DNA from: Fasciolopsis buskii
Taxonomy: Eukaryota; Platyhelminthes; Trematoda; Plagiorchiida; Fasciolidae
NCBI GenBank assembly: GCA_008360955.1
Contig: LUCM01004929.1
Location: forward strand, 1-64,000
Length of the DNA: 64,000 nt
Reading direction: 5' to 3'
Shown here piece after piece: positions 24,301 through 38,004 of the stretch. The notes under the pieces are model-generated. The model was not told the DNA's origin. It did no database searches and was given only the letters and a program-made list of their open reading frames with translations. A program made the position numbers and the translations under genes. How positions within the stretch are numbered: position 1 is the first letter of the stretch; each line of letters begins with the position of its first letter.

Positions 24301-27300
24301 CCGTGCGTTGGCTGCAGGGGCACCTTATCTTTTCCCAATTGTGTAGGTCCACTTCCTGTTCCCGTTGGATATTCACTGGTTTTATAGAAACGTGTAACTC
24401 TGGGGAAAGGCAGCGGTCAGTGAGGCTTGCCTTGCTGTTTAACGCTGAACGTTGATGATGATGATGATGATGATGATGATCTGCCATACGGCTAGTGCAA
24501 AAGAAAGGTAAGAGAAAGCCAGTCAGCAGTAAAACGCTTACCTGTTTGGCAATCGCTTCTGTACTAGCTACACGTAAACATCGAGACAATACATCATTTA
24601 ACACTCATGAAGGGTTTATGCGTTAGAATCGACCCGGTCTACGGGTTGACCCGAGTTGTAATCAGACCTTCACCGTTTGGTGAAACTTTTGAACACAGGC
24701 CTACCTTCTGCAGGCCTGCGATCTTTCTCGTTATCAGTCTGAAAGCACATTAAGACTCAGTCGATTGTGCAGTTCTTGGATGCGGCTTCTCGTTGAAGGT
24801 GTGCCAGAGGACTTCACTTCACTTTTCAATCTTTATTCGAACAATCAAAGGCGAGTTCGTGCTTACGATGACTTTTCACCCGAGTTATCCACGAGGAAAG
24901 TTCGTCAGGGTTGTGCAGTTTCACTCTTTTTTGGTTTCTGTTTCTGTCGCTTAGAAAACGGAACGATTGCTATCTGTGTTCAATCCACCGATTGTTGCTC
25001 GCTCGTCCGAACTTCAGATGATTTAACCTCCGGTATGCCACCTGACATCCGCTCGCTTCGAGTCACCCGTGAATCCAGATCGAATACAACGCAGTTAACT
25101 TCAACTGACGAGGCTGTTTACAAGTCAACCGGTGGTACTGGAACACTCTTTGACTCCGACCACTCGTTATTGTGCACCAAATGCATGTGCTTCGCTGGGC
25201 TCTCGAAACGCACGGCGCAGTGTCGATTAGACTGCAATGAGCTCTTTGACGTGACTCACCTGTTAGTTTTCTAAAGTGCGCTAGTCGGGAGGCTTTAACT
25301 GCTCCTGCATAACGAATTCACTGAGTACTGGTCGCTTCTCAAAAGTCCGTTACACTCTGCTGTCTAGTGTTTGCTTCACCTCCTCCTTTTTATCACGTAA
25401 CTATCTGGTCTCCTAAATTACACATTGATGTTATTAAGCTACTTACCGCTTCAATTTTTTCTCTCATTTTTTCGCATCTTTAGATTTATCCATCCGAATT
25501 CGGTATCAAACGTATAGCAGAAGAGGCGGTTCATGGTCCACAAGAACTGATTGACAAACCGACCGAAGCAGACGAGACATCAGATACAGACAATGAGGAA
25601 AAACAAGTCCCTTTCGACGTGGAAGAAAAATCCGGTTGGCGCCAAGCTTCAACCAGTTTGCGACGTCGCATTCGTCAGTATCAACTGTCTCGTCTCAAGT
25701 ATTTCTATGCTATTATCGAATTCGATAGCGCAGAGACCGCGGAGGCTGTCTACAATGCGTGTGATGGTTTCGAGTATGAAAGCTCCGGTGCCAGACTCGA
25801 TCTGCGTTTCGTTGACGACAAGGAGGAATTCGCGGTAAGCGCAGACCTATCTTTCCGTTTAGAAAATGGAACCACTTAAGTTCCCAATCGGTCAGGTTTG
25901 GTAAGGTGCGGGGCAACGGAGTTTTGTCGTCTGCCGCCAAAGCGACCGGTGGATTCCGACCTCTGACTTGTTTGTCGTAATAGACATTGGGTCAGTCCAC
26001 ATGACCACCATCAGGAGTAGATAATAGTCCTCCGCTCCTCCTGACCGGTTGTAAACTTGTTTGGATCTATAACATGCGAACTTTTAAATTTATTACTACC
26101 GTTTCTGTTCAGTGTGACCTGGTCTTGTCGGTCAGTTTTGTGCTACTTATGTGATTCCAAAGAGATTTGGTGGTGGTGGAAGTTGTACTGATGACGGTAG
26201 TGGCGCCAGTCGCTGTGGTATTGTTAGTGGTGGTTGTAGTAAGGTTAGTAACGGAGCTGTTGATCATCTAATACAATCGGTTCCGGATGTTCCTGTTGAA
26301 ATCTTCTAATATTCCCAAGACTTATCCTCCTTCTGATCAGTAGATGTGATTGCTGAATTGCCGCGGTGATTTATTGCATTACGTTTCCTGTCTCCGGTTT
26401 CCTTTGCCCATTATCTTCCTCGAAGGAATGGGTTACTAAGGTCATTTGTGTGCTGGGGAGCACCGAAACGGTTGGGCGAATGCAGGAGAAAGGACTTAAT
26501 TTTATGAATATTGGTTTTCTTCCTTTTGTATTAGCGGCACACCGTGGGGATCCGTGAAGAATTGCATTTCGAAACGTGCTATTTTAATCCTCCTTAGTAG
26601 GCGCAAGCTTTGTTGTACACCCATTGGGTTGCGTAGTGAGCAAACATGGTCGGTCGTAGGCTCTTTTATGTTCGACGACACTAAGTCAAGACCATAAAAA
26701 AGCATCTCAGCGTATGATTCCCTCTTTAGTCTGTCATCTGAGTGCCACTTCCCATCATTTGCTATCACTCTCTGGGGCTATTAGTCATCAATTTCTGTTC
26801 CAAAGTGCGTCCCATAGTTGACACAGCATTCAAGTTGCAAATAACTCTTCAAGAACACATAGGATCTTGAGTGGACGTGGAGTGACTAAAAGATGTGACC
26901 GAATAACCCTATCTAAGCGTAGACGCGTTTGTGATGAGCGATGTTTGTAGGTGCATGTCACGACGCAGAACGAAGATCAGTGAGGCCGTTTCAGTTATCA
27001 TCAGCCACGAAATCGAAGGGAAAGAGAACACTAGCTGGACTACTGATCCTGCGACCCCGTAGTTTTGTTATACAGGCTAATGAGAAATTTAAAGGAGTCG
27101 GGTTAGTCGAGAACTGACAGAATTGCTGCCGGCTGGAAGCTCTTCACAGTGAAAGTGCTGCAAGAGATAATATCAAAAGATGACAATACCTAATAGGAAC
27201 CAACTTCAAATTCCACTGAGTAAAATGAAGAGGTAGAGATAATCATGTAGTTTTTTCATTGCACATAGTGAATTATACCAAAAGGAATAGTCCACAGAAT

Positions 27301-30300
27301 CAGAAGAAATACTGCACAGATGAATGCGTGTTGGGAGCATTCAAGTCGGATTCAGCTTGTTGACTTTGCTTTCAAAAACAGAAAGATTGTAGGCTGTTGG
27401 GAAGCGAGAAGAGAAATGTTTCAAAGCTTTGCAGTCCGTGAACCAAAGGAAGACTGAAATATAGAATTTCGACATCTAGATATGAAGACTTGGTAAAGTT
27501 GACTAGGGACCTGAATACGAGAAGAACGAGTGAAAGTCGTAGGAGTGGTAACTCCCGAAGCGAGTCCTGAAGAGCAGAAACCATAGTGATAGGGATAGAA
27601 AAGAGAAAGTGAAGCGACTGCTTAGTGATGAGCAAGTGGCTGCAGATTTGAGGTCAGGGGGGATTACTGACCAACCGAACGGTTTTTGTTGATTTTGTAG
27701 GCGTGTAACTCATGGGGATTGATGAACGGGTACTGCTAGGGAGTACAGCCGCTAAGCAGAAGAACGATTAGGGTTCTCAACCAAAGCCTTTGGTTCTGGC
27801 AAGAACCTAAACGCAAGGCAGCGGGGTACAGCTAAGTGGGAGCCCATCTACTTGGATCAATTATTCTTCTACTCGTTTTTCCGACTGAGCTGCTAACTCA
27901 GATCAATCCCCAACTTGGAGGACCAGGAGACTAATTCGTCAGGCCTCTACCCATTGATCTTCCAGGCATGCCTGGATCTTCGGTCTGAGATAAACCATCC
28001 TGTATAGCTGGTTGGATCATGGAGGCAAGCAAGCCGTCACACCACGTCAAGGTGTAGTCTGGTTGTGACAGGGTTTTTGGTTGAACTCCATCAAGAGAAA
28101 GAATGGTAGACGAAGCTGCGTACCACATATGACTGTTGTATTCAAGTCTCGAGCTTGTTTGAACTTGGTATAAGCGAAGGAAGTGGGCAGGTATGAAAAA
28201 TGCCTAGCGCAAAATGGTAAACCAAAGTCGCCCGCACCTTGTTAGCATAGAGATCAACAAAAATAGGAATTTTTGGACAAATCCAGTGATGAAAATGATT
28301 CAATGGAATAAAGGGAAATCGAATTACAATTTGACAGGGGAGGAAACATGGTGTCCGCGATACGACAGCCGGATGGAATCTAAACGAGGACAGTTTCGAC
28401 AGCGGACCTTCGTACCGAACTCGATCAAAGGTCTTGGTGGCTTCTAACAAGATTACGTAAGTTTCTTCATGGTTTTCCGGTGCACCCAACCAGGAATGTA
28501 AGATGACAGCTTGTAGGTCGCCTGTAAAGCGACGAGAAAAAAAACTTATATTGGCTGTCACCCAACAAGCATTTACATCCGAGGAACAGATTCAACTGGT
28601 TGGAGGTAACGGTTTCAACATCTTTCGAAATCGCAGAAGTTAGGTTGATGAGAATATAGTTGTTCGGGTCAGGAAAGCCTCCGTGTTTTGGGATAGGAAG
28701 AATAATTAGGCTCTTTCACGGATAGGGGAAAGTAATTTGGTTGATACGGGAAAGATAGACGGAGTAGTATAGGAGCTAACTCTGGGGCGCACATTTTTAG
28801 GACGGTGGGTGGAATACCGTCCGGATCTGGAGGTTTCAAAACGTCCAGAATAGAAAATAACTTGACGGATTGGTCAGGTAGTTTTATAAAATGAAGAAAA
28901 GGTGGAGAGGTAGGGCTGACGGACATACAGCAGACGTTGAGGCAAACCGAAGGGCATCAACCTTGGCCCTTCCAGGCGGGTCGCATATCAGAGGACCAGA
29001 GGAATTTCGAATGGGAAGAAAGCTGGAAAGGCAGAAGGTATAGAATTTAGCCTTTACAAGGGACCAAAATTGTCGCCCACTGATAGCGGATAAGGTTAGT
29101 CGTTCAGCTTTGCAGGGTACGAAACAATCCTTAGTATTTTTTATAGCAGGTAAGCTTCTGTTCCTAACTTGCACAAAATGATTTTGGAATGTTTGGTTGG
29201 GTGGGCGGTGCCACTGATGGCACACAGTCTTTCAAATGAACGGCACAATTGCAGGCGTGGTTAGACCATCCATCCGGTCGTGGTTTGCCGGGTTTGGAGA
29301 AGTGTGGAGTGTAAAAGCCCATACCTTGAAGAACAGGTTCAGTACAATTAGAAACAGATAGAACAACATCAGATGAAAAGGAACAGTCATTCCAAGGCTG
29401 ATAAATCAGAAAGTCACCAAAACCACACCGAATCGGAAGAGTCGTAACACTACAAAAAATTCGTCTGTAGTTTAGTACTGAGACGCGGCGAGAAAACGAG
29501 TGGAAAATGGGATGAGACAATGGTCTGACGAGCCCAAAGGAGATATTACCGAATGGTGAATAAGAGTGAGGTCGAGAGTATGTTCAAGATCGCCAAGACG
29601 ATCGGGGATGCGTGTGTAGAGGTCACCCAGTTGACAAAGGGTATTGACAACAGCGAAAGCTTTGGCCTCACGTCCCATGATGGAAGTGTCCGATGAGTGC
29701 CATAGCCGCCCTTTGTTATGGACGTCCAAATCACCAAGAATGGTGGTTTGGCTGCTGGGGACTGTTGAAGCCAGTGTTTCAGTATTTGGAGATGAGTAAG
29801 AAAAATCAATGGATCGTTGCTATTAGGGGAGCGGTAAGTAGTGCAAAAAGAATGTTTGAAAGAAGAGATTCAAATTTTCAGCCATGTAAATTGGAAGTCT
29901 CGGTTGGGGGAAATCAAAATGTGTAAGTCGAGTGTTGGCGGCAAATCTGTAGATATAGCCATAGAGAGAGAAGCAGGGATCAAGTAGTTACGAAATTGAA
30001 GATGGCTTATGTCTGACAAGGGAGAATTTAGTGTTTCCGTAAAAATGAGGGAGCGGGAGAAGAACGCTAGAGAAAATAATGTTCACAGAGTCAATATTTC
30101 GATTCGAACCACGAATGTTAATGAAAACGGCGAGAATTTCGTACATGGTCTGCGAGTGAGTGCGCGCAGGCGAACGAGAACGGTTATCTATTTGGTTTGT
30201 AAAATCCATGTTTGGTGTGGAAGAACCGGCTACCTAAATCCTGAGACTTGAAGTGGAAAATCACAAGGCCTCAATGGGTTTGGACGTGGTAGTGAGCGCG

Positions 30301-33300
30301 TGATAACTAGTTGCCGTCTACTGCGGAAATTAAAAACTTGTGTAGCCGCATGTATACCCAGTTTGAGCCAATTTTTCAGTTAGTCGCGGTATGAACTTCA
30401 CTTTTCGTTTGCCATGATTTCCTCTACACAATAGTACAACAGATTGCGAACTTCTGCAATACATCATCCCGATCACCTCTAAGTACCACAATACGGTTGG
30501 ATGATATGCCTCAAGCTCCGAAATCGCTATTGGTCCTGATCTAATCTGGGGATGCTCCGACATAACGGTACGTCTCCTAGCTTATACTGTGGAAATTCTA
30601 CGCATTGCTTTCCCACGACAAAGTGTTTTCACAAAAGTGCGAATTCGTAGACAAATGGCCGGAGCCCACCACCGGGTTGGCTGATCTTTTGTAGTCATTC
30701 TCAGGGAGATGGCTGAACCCCTGATTCCCAACCGATCATGAGTGGCGCACGAGGCACACGGCTGCATGCTTACTGGAATCTGTGGCAGGATGTGTTCTGA
30801 GCACCCAAGATGTCCAGCTCCATCCGAGAGACGTATGAACTGAATAATCAGTCACTGGTCCTCAGTGGTTTATGTGACCCTCGGATCATCCAGCTACCTT
30901 ATGAGTTAGACCATTTGGTTAAGCACTCGGGGTAGGGTCCCCTAACTCGGGCCTCTACGTCGGTTTAGGCGACCGGGTAACATCCAGCCCATAGGAGAAT
31001 TATGGATCCCGTTCAGTAATCAGTGACATGGAGATTGAAAGTGGAAAACACCAGCATGTTTTATGAACTCTGCACAGTATTTCATTTTCTTCTCTTTCTT
31101 ACTCATTGTTTTCCTTCTTCGCTATGGTTTCGATGGCACACAGTGTGTACGACTCACACGCCTTGTTATGCGCTTATATTCCATGCAATCACCCGTAGAT
31201 TTGGACCTTGTTCCTCTTAATCACTTTCTGTCCTGTAGTTTCTTGACCCAACGGTTTTTGAACATTAGTCGGGTATGTCTTATTATTATGAAACTTCAGC
31301 ACTGGTTTTCACTGAAAGACTGGGAATTCGATAATTACGCTTGCAGTATTGCATATTAATGATCTCAGGACAAAGTATCTGAAACGGCTGCTTTGACAGA
31401 GCACATAACTGTTCTTGCACTGACACGTTAACAAAATCGCTCATAAGCTTTGTCACAACATCTAATAGTATTCGCATCAATCTGAGCTTCAATTAGTTTG
31501 ATTAAGCTAGTAAACGAATCCCCTTTTGTGACACCATTGGTGACAGTTTTTAATTGACAGCACTTCGTCCAGTCATCAATCGACCCGGATAGCAACTGTG
31601 GTTGAAGTCGCAACACTCCGGTTAGCCTTCGCTCTTCGCGCTATGCAAAATTATTCTTGGTGAATAGAAGATATACGTCTGGATTGTTATTTCTGATAAT
31701 GATTCAGTCTCTGAAAAGTTGCTAAGTTGGAAACAAATTGATGGTGACTAGACCCGGATACGACATCCGACACTTATCACGATGATTCTCATATGACTCC
31801 CACCGGCCACATTTTGATCTGTCGATATCTTTTTTGTTCACTAAACAGGTTCCACCAGAGCATGCCCACCTCGTTTCCGAATGTCGTGAAATCAATAAGG
31901 CGAAATACACCCCGAGACCATTCGAGACCTCGGCTTTGCATCGAACTCGAATTGGGATCACTTGGGATAAGACTCCAACGGAGCGTACGTGTTGGTTGCG
32001 GGATCAGTTCAAACCGGAAGCAGATCCACGATGTACTCTAACCGAAGATAAAGATGAGGTAAGTTAGGTCCACTCATCAGGCCATTGCTTGCATTTCGTT
32101 TCTATGCGTGTATGGGGTTTTATCACTTGCATCGATTCGACCACGGTCAAATGTTCCAAAACCTATTTCCAAATCTAACATGATTCTCCGTTGGACTGTT
32201 TAATACACACCAGTCGATTCATATACTGGCCTCGAGCTGCTCCTAGCAGCCATAACCTGGGTCGGAATAAACCCACGTTTCTTTACTAAAATTGCAGTTG
32301 TTGATGGGATCCATATTAGGCCATCGAATCACTTCAGTGGGTTCAACGCTTCACGCGTGATGTGCCCCCTTGTGATATACGTTGTCCGAAAGCAAGTTTA
32401 TTTTACTCTAGACTAATGTGGCTAAAATCAGCCTGAGTCTGCTATATGATACTAAAGGCGCCTAAACGACAAAAAAACCTGTAGTGGAAAATCGCGGTGT
32501 TCATTGAATATCACCCAGAGCAGCCAGGCTTTGGGTATTTGAGTTCCCGATCCCAGTTACGGAGTTTGATGTAAATTTCCGGAAAAGGAGGCTGTCGAAT
32601 ATAGAAGTGGTCAGTGATGAGAAACTTCCACCTGGAAGTCGCTTTTTTCAAAATGCTACAACCTTATCCGCCTGATTACCGCCGCTGCTATTCAGGTGAA
32701 CAACCGCGCACTTGTTGAGGTGGGTATGCCGGAAAGGTTTACTCATCGAACGTCGAGTCAAGCTCTTGCTACCATTAGCTACTAGAAAACGGTACCTTTG
32801 GTTCATATTGTCAGACATTGTATACCAGCGTCACTCGAGCGGATAAGGCTTATGTGATCTACTTCTGCCGCGGTTGAACCCCTAGGTATAACTCACGAAG
32901 CATAAATGCCTGGATTGAAGCCCTGCCATTAATCAATGGTTTTTAACTTCCAAATCAATCTGTTTGTAGGTGTAAGATTTCATTCACAGAACTTTCATCA
33001 GCAGTTTACTTGTGACTTCACATAGGTCAATCCTCGGGACCTTTACTACACGGAGTAATACTCCCTCGGATATTTTGTGGGTTCCCAAACTATCCGCTTT
33101 TCTTAGAGCGTTGACTGTTTGTTCCTAGGGAAAGGATTGAAGCGCTGGAGGTTACGGACTTACTCAATCCTGATTCCTATCTAAATACGTACGCGCGGTA
33201 GATCAGTTAGCTGGCTATCCGTCCGGTTAATTTCTGATATTCCACATTTTCAGCTTTCTGACATCATTTTCTTACATTTTCCCTTCATTCCACCCAAACA

Positions 33301-36300
33301 AAAAAGTTGGAAAAATATTTGGTCCTCTCCTCTAGTGGAGCTAGTACAGCCGCGAGCTCTGATGTGGATGAGGAACCACCGGCTCCAACAGTGCCTCGAA
33401 TTCATCGACACCGACCGAAAAAGATGGCCCCGGAGGAACTGCGCGCTGCATTGCTTGGTGCAGTTGGCACTGATCCAACTGATTCGATTAAATCTGACAA
33501 TGATCTTAATACTGGACAGACCGTAGCTCTCAAAAGAGGAGCGGAAACTGCTGGCGGTGAGGAGGACGAAGTGGAGGAGGAAGAGGTATTCGATCTGAAT
33601 CCGCCCAGTGAATCGGAAGTGCAAGAGGACGACAATGAACAGTATGAATTAGGGCCGGTGGAAAAGAAAGCGTCCAAACACTCTGTTGTTAGTATGAGCA
33701 CGAAAGTGGGGAAGAACAAACGTAAGGTTCGACGGCGTATCCTACCCGAGGCCATGGATGATCGGTTTCCGGCAGACAGCTCCGCTTCATCATCTGAAGA
33801 GCTGGAGCCAACACAAACCGCAGAAAAATCACGCAAAAGAAAATATAAAGAGAGACAGGTAAGCACAAGGGTTGTGATTTTGTCCAATCAGAGCTTTCTA
33901 GTCTTTATGTCAATTTTTATTACGCGCTTCACATGCATTGGTTCACATTTAAAATAACAAACTATTAGTCTCTGTATCTACTAGCCTCTAGCGTGTAGCA
34001 TTGATTCGTTTTCTTGGAAAATTCTTCTGTTTACAGTGAACAATAATTCATCAAATTCCAAGACACTTCAATTATAATGGTGACGATTTTCCATAATTCA
34101 TGGTAGCTTTGATTGGTGACTGTGGAAATTACTGACTACTTCAGTAAATTTTCAAAGTGTTGACCAAATAAACTTATTCTCAAAATAGCGGTGGATGGTG
34201 GCTTGAATATTTTGTGATTGAACTGACAGGCGACGTCGTCTGCTGGATTTTCAAAGCAGGCCTCGCATCAGCTGATGCTTGTCGTCTTGCCAGTTTGTTC
34301 ACAGCTCCATCCAGTCGTCAAGTTGATTGGGCATCTGGCACCCCACACCGGTTAGAGTTTCGAAGCCTTGATCCATCAACCACTTTGCTAATTAAACGGT
34401 AATTCGCTATCACCCGGTTTATTGCGATATCTGGCTTTTTTGGACTTCGTGGTTCTGTGTCACTTCAACTTTCAGGGTCATGATTACCGTTTCCCCCGTC
34501 ATCCCGTCCCGCTGGCAGTGGGTCCTAGAGGTTGGGGAGTGAGTGCCCCCGAACGCCTGAAGATGCTCTGCCCCAAAACGATCTACCTCTCGAATAGCCC
34601 CTTCTGAAAAAGTCTAGCGCGCTGCCTTCTCGTAGCGAAGGTGCTCCACAAAAGTGAGAGGACGAAGGCGAATGCCTGGTGCCGTCCACCGGACTGACTG
34701 ATCATAGCTAATCAGTCCAAGATGACTAAACCCTGATTTTCAACCAACCACTGGCCACGTGCTCACCGCGATCCGCGGCAAAGAGGTGTGCTAAGCACCC
34801 AGTATATATGGCCCCATCCGAAGGACGTTTGAGTTGATAAATCTGTTAGCGGCTCTTTGCGGGTTACGTGACCCCCAGATTATCTCACTTTCTTGTGGGT
34901 TGGGTCGGTTGATCAGAGGTCGGGATAGGGTCCCTTAAGCCCACCCTCTGTTTTGATTTTGACATCAGGTGGTGTGAAGCCCACATAAGACTCGTGGATC
35001 CCGATAGATAGCCAATTATATGGAGATGGAGAATAGAAGAACTAGCATGTGTTGTGAACTCGGCACTTTGCTTCTTTTTTCTTTTCTTCTGGTAGCTCAT
35101 TGGTTTTCGTCCTTCGTCATGATCCCGGTGTCACATGATTTGTACATGGATTTGTGCAAAATATGTAGTGAAAAGTGGAAGAAAAATTGTTCGTATGATT
35201 TCTTGATTGAATTGATTCTACGGATCTATTTTCTTCCTAATGATCCATATGCTGAACTCACATTATGTTCTTTTCGTGCTGACTTTTCTGCTTCCGTTTT
35301 ATAGTCTAGTGAATTTCCCTCCGTAAAATATCCGATTAGGGATGTTAACTTTTCTTGTAAGCCACTGGATAAGGTTCGTTGTAGGAACTCAAAGCGTTGG
35401 TTATGAAAACGACATTTTTGCGAACTCTGCTTTATTTTCATCAAAACAACGTGAATAAACTTACTTGGCATATTCATCTGTCCAGTTAGCTTTTCACCAC
35501 CGAACCCTTCAAATAATAAAGGGATTTCTCGCCATAGAAACACCATTGCTGGATGAAAGAAGCTTTAGGGAAGACGCGTTTGATAAGTAGCTCTTCCAAG
35601 TATCGTCTTGAATTTCCGTATATGCTAGATTTTACCCTTCGGTTTTCAAATACCTCCGTCTTAGGAACCAAGGCCGCACTCGTACTTGCAATCTAAAATG
35701 CATCTCGAACGCTGTGTTATGTTTTTGCATTTCCCCCGGAGTGGGTCAGCCGCTTTCCCCACCTAGCAGCATGTTTATCAAATCCATTCCTCTCGGAAGC
35801 AATTTCACGTTTTAATAAACATCTTTTTGCGTTGCTAAGTTGTCTTACACGTTTTTCGTTTCTTCCTCGTCTGTTTGCTCTCGATCCGTCACAGCGTAGC
35901 AAAATGCTGGCAAAAAAACGCAAAGTACAAGAACGACTGGAGCGTCAGGCGAGATTGGTCAGTTCTTTCCCATCGCCTGTTGTTATTGTTCATGCATATA
36001 GTGTTATTATGTATTTTTATTGTCTTGCTACTTTCCATGTCCAGTTTACATCAATGGTGATTATTTGCACTTCAGAGATTCGCCATTAGTTATTTATTCT
36101 TTCTCACAGACAGCCTATTTCATGTCAATAACTGGGAAAGTGTTTTTGGCGCCATAAATGATCTATTTCCCACCGCTCATAAACAATGACGAAAGACCTT
36201 CAAAATATGGTAAATATTTGGTGGGACTTCCATTTATGGGTTGTAAAATGCTCATGTGATGATAGATGTTGACTGTTCTTCTCACTCGATTTCTTAAGAT

Positions 36301-37968
36301 TTTAAGTAATTTTATAGAACTAGTTGCACTTAACTTTGGCAACATGCAAATAAGCTGTGATTAATACATCTGTATCAATCTGGGGTTGGTTCTTATTCGA
36401 TACCTACTATTCTGTAGACGATCTTTTTCAAAGATCCACATGATTTGACCGATACCTTGTCGAGGCTGGACGGAATTTTCCCCATTGCTTAATGTCACAC
36501 TGTTGTTGTTGCTGTTCAAATATCCCGCACGCCGAGTTGTTTGGCCCACAGGAGAGTGAACACGCATGCTTTTGACGTTGATATACGGACCAACTGGGGA
36601 ATGGGTAAACTGACAGAATCCAGACCAGTGAGATGTGTCAACTCATGTAGAAAAACTGAAAGATCCGTATGCGCTATTCGGAACGGTATTCTATTTGTGT
36701 TTATATGTGGTTCTGTGATCGCATCGTTGGACGTCCAAACTTCACTTGTATGTCAACTTTCAGTTCGTTCATCGATCGATTTTTCTCGCATCTTGGTAAG
36801 CTTCATTTTAGATTGCTATGTCGCGTTATCATTTAATTTAGACGTAAAACCTATTGAAACCACAGCCCGTAGAAAATATCTTGGGAGACCAGGGTTAGAA
36901 GTCACGCGGCTAGGAGCGGAGTTCAATATGGAGACTACTCGACTAATCATGGCAAATTTGTGGCAAGGAAACCAATTTTCCGCGTTGCTCGAGCAAGCTT
37001 ACCAGCAGCGATCTTAATCGTTCGATGGACTGATCACATTGAGTCATTCTCCGACTATATGGAGGACAATTTAGATCACAAAAGTTTAATTGTCTAATCT
37101 ACCGAACTACGGTCAACCGGACAGTTTTTATTCTTTATTGTTGCATTTTACAACATTAGCCAGGGAAATTCGATCAGATCAAAATAGTATGTGGTATTGT
37201 ATATGGGTGAGAAAACAGAGTTTTCCCAGAAGCACGGCCAGTTTTGCGGTTATTACCGCTCGTCAAGTATACATATCCGGTACTCCTGTTCAATCATCTT
37301 TATACTAGTTCACTGGAGTGTGTGGATTGTCTCACTTATAAGAGCGTTTATCGATGGTAGGCCCATTTATGAAGTCCAACGGTGATTTCCCCGCCACCTC
37401 TCGGTTAGCTAGAGATAAACGTCAAGAAGAGGACGCATGATGAAACGGCATTAATCGAGACATCGGTCATGGTTTTTCATAAAATTACGATAGTACTTAC
37501 AATTAAAACCGAAAACTTAGGACCATGTGTCCAATGTAAACCGCTTGCAAATCACTGTTATGGATCATAAATTGACTCCCACCCATCCATGCCTAATTCT
37601 AGTGATTCTAATGAGATTCTTTTGTAGATCCGGTCAACTTTGCGAGATGTTTAGCGATCGAAAGGACTAGATGTTTGGTGTACTTATCCGCTTGACCACG
37701 GCAAGTCTCGCCATCCACCTTAACGACCATCTGGGTGTGTCCGCGTGCAGTGGTGATTAGATGGGTTAAGCGCCTGTTACTTCAAACGGGTTAGTTTCGA
37801 ATCCCCCTGATCTGCCGGTCACTTCTGTGATTGACGCCAAATCGCTCTCACCCGGCTCATTGCCACTCCTGACCCAGTAGGACTTTGTGTGTGGTTTCGC
37901 TAGCCCGTTCCCCCGCCATTCCCTTCCATCTGCGGTGGACCCTAGAGACCATGGGGCAAGCCCTTGCA

Positions 37969-38004
<36 letters not shown>

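Larger units (their letters stand above)
20575..24480 (+). mobile_element. RTE-type LINE (long, few lesions) inside ESF1 intron 2
   Basis: 5' region 20575-21230. Endonuclease 21230-22213: LGSFNVRTL, GDLNAQVGKLS at about 21710, QVDHIAVSYRWRG, SDHALL. RT from 22350: SGKAAGPDE, IFKKGTRSYCSNHRGISL, EQQAGFRPGRGCIDQIFTL, FLDLKGALDSVDR. Then catalytic CTDDVV (YADD expected), YLGSCVS, SVLLYGCET, FDHRCL and LRWLGHVLRM, ending at 24255. The 3' UTR ends in a (TGA)n tract. Lesions: a SINE at 21819-21947; a 368-bp insert at 22420-22787; loss of the RQGCPxSPFL segment with a frame change near 23318; and a TGA at 23716 where Trp is usual, beyond which the same frame continues to 24255. It is inactive but relatively young. 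Confidence 0.9.

Noticed and set aside
24182..24604. 140-codon - frame with a poly-His run
   Set aside because: It is antisense to the RTE 3' end, and the His run is the (TGA)n tail read on the other strand.
33402..33887. 161-codon open frame on - opposite ESF1 exon 5
   Set aside because: It is a shadow of the Glu/Asp/Ser-rich exon 5 codons and gives a low-complexity Ser/Cys-rich product.
36541..37017. 158-codon open frame in ESF1 intron 6
   Set aside because: It does not extend the ESF1 alignment, and the NUC153 exon follows in frame without it.
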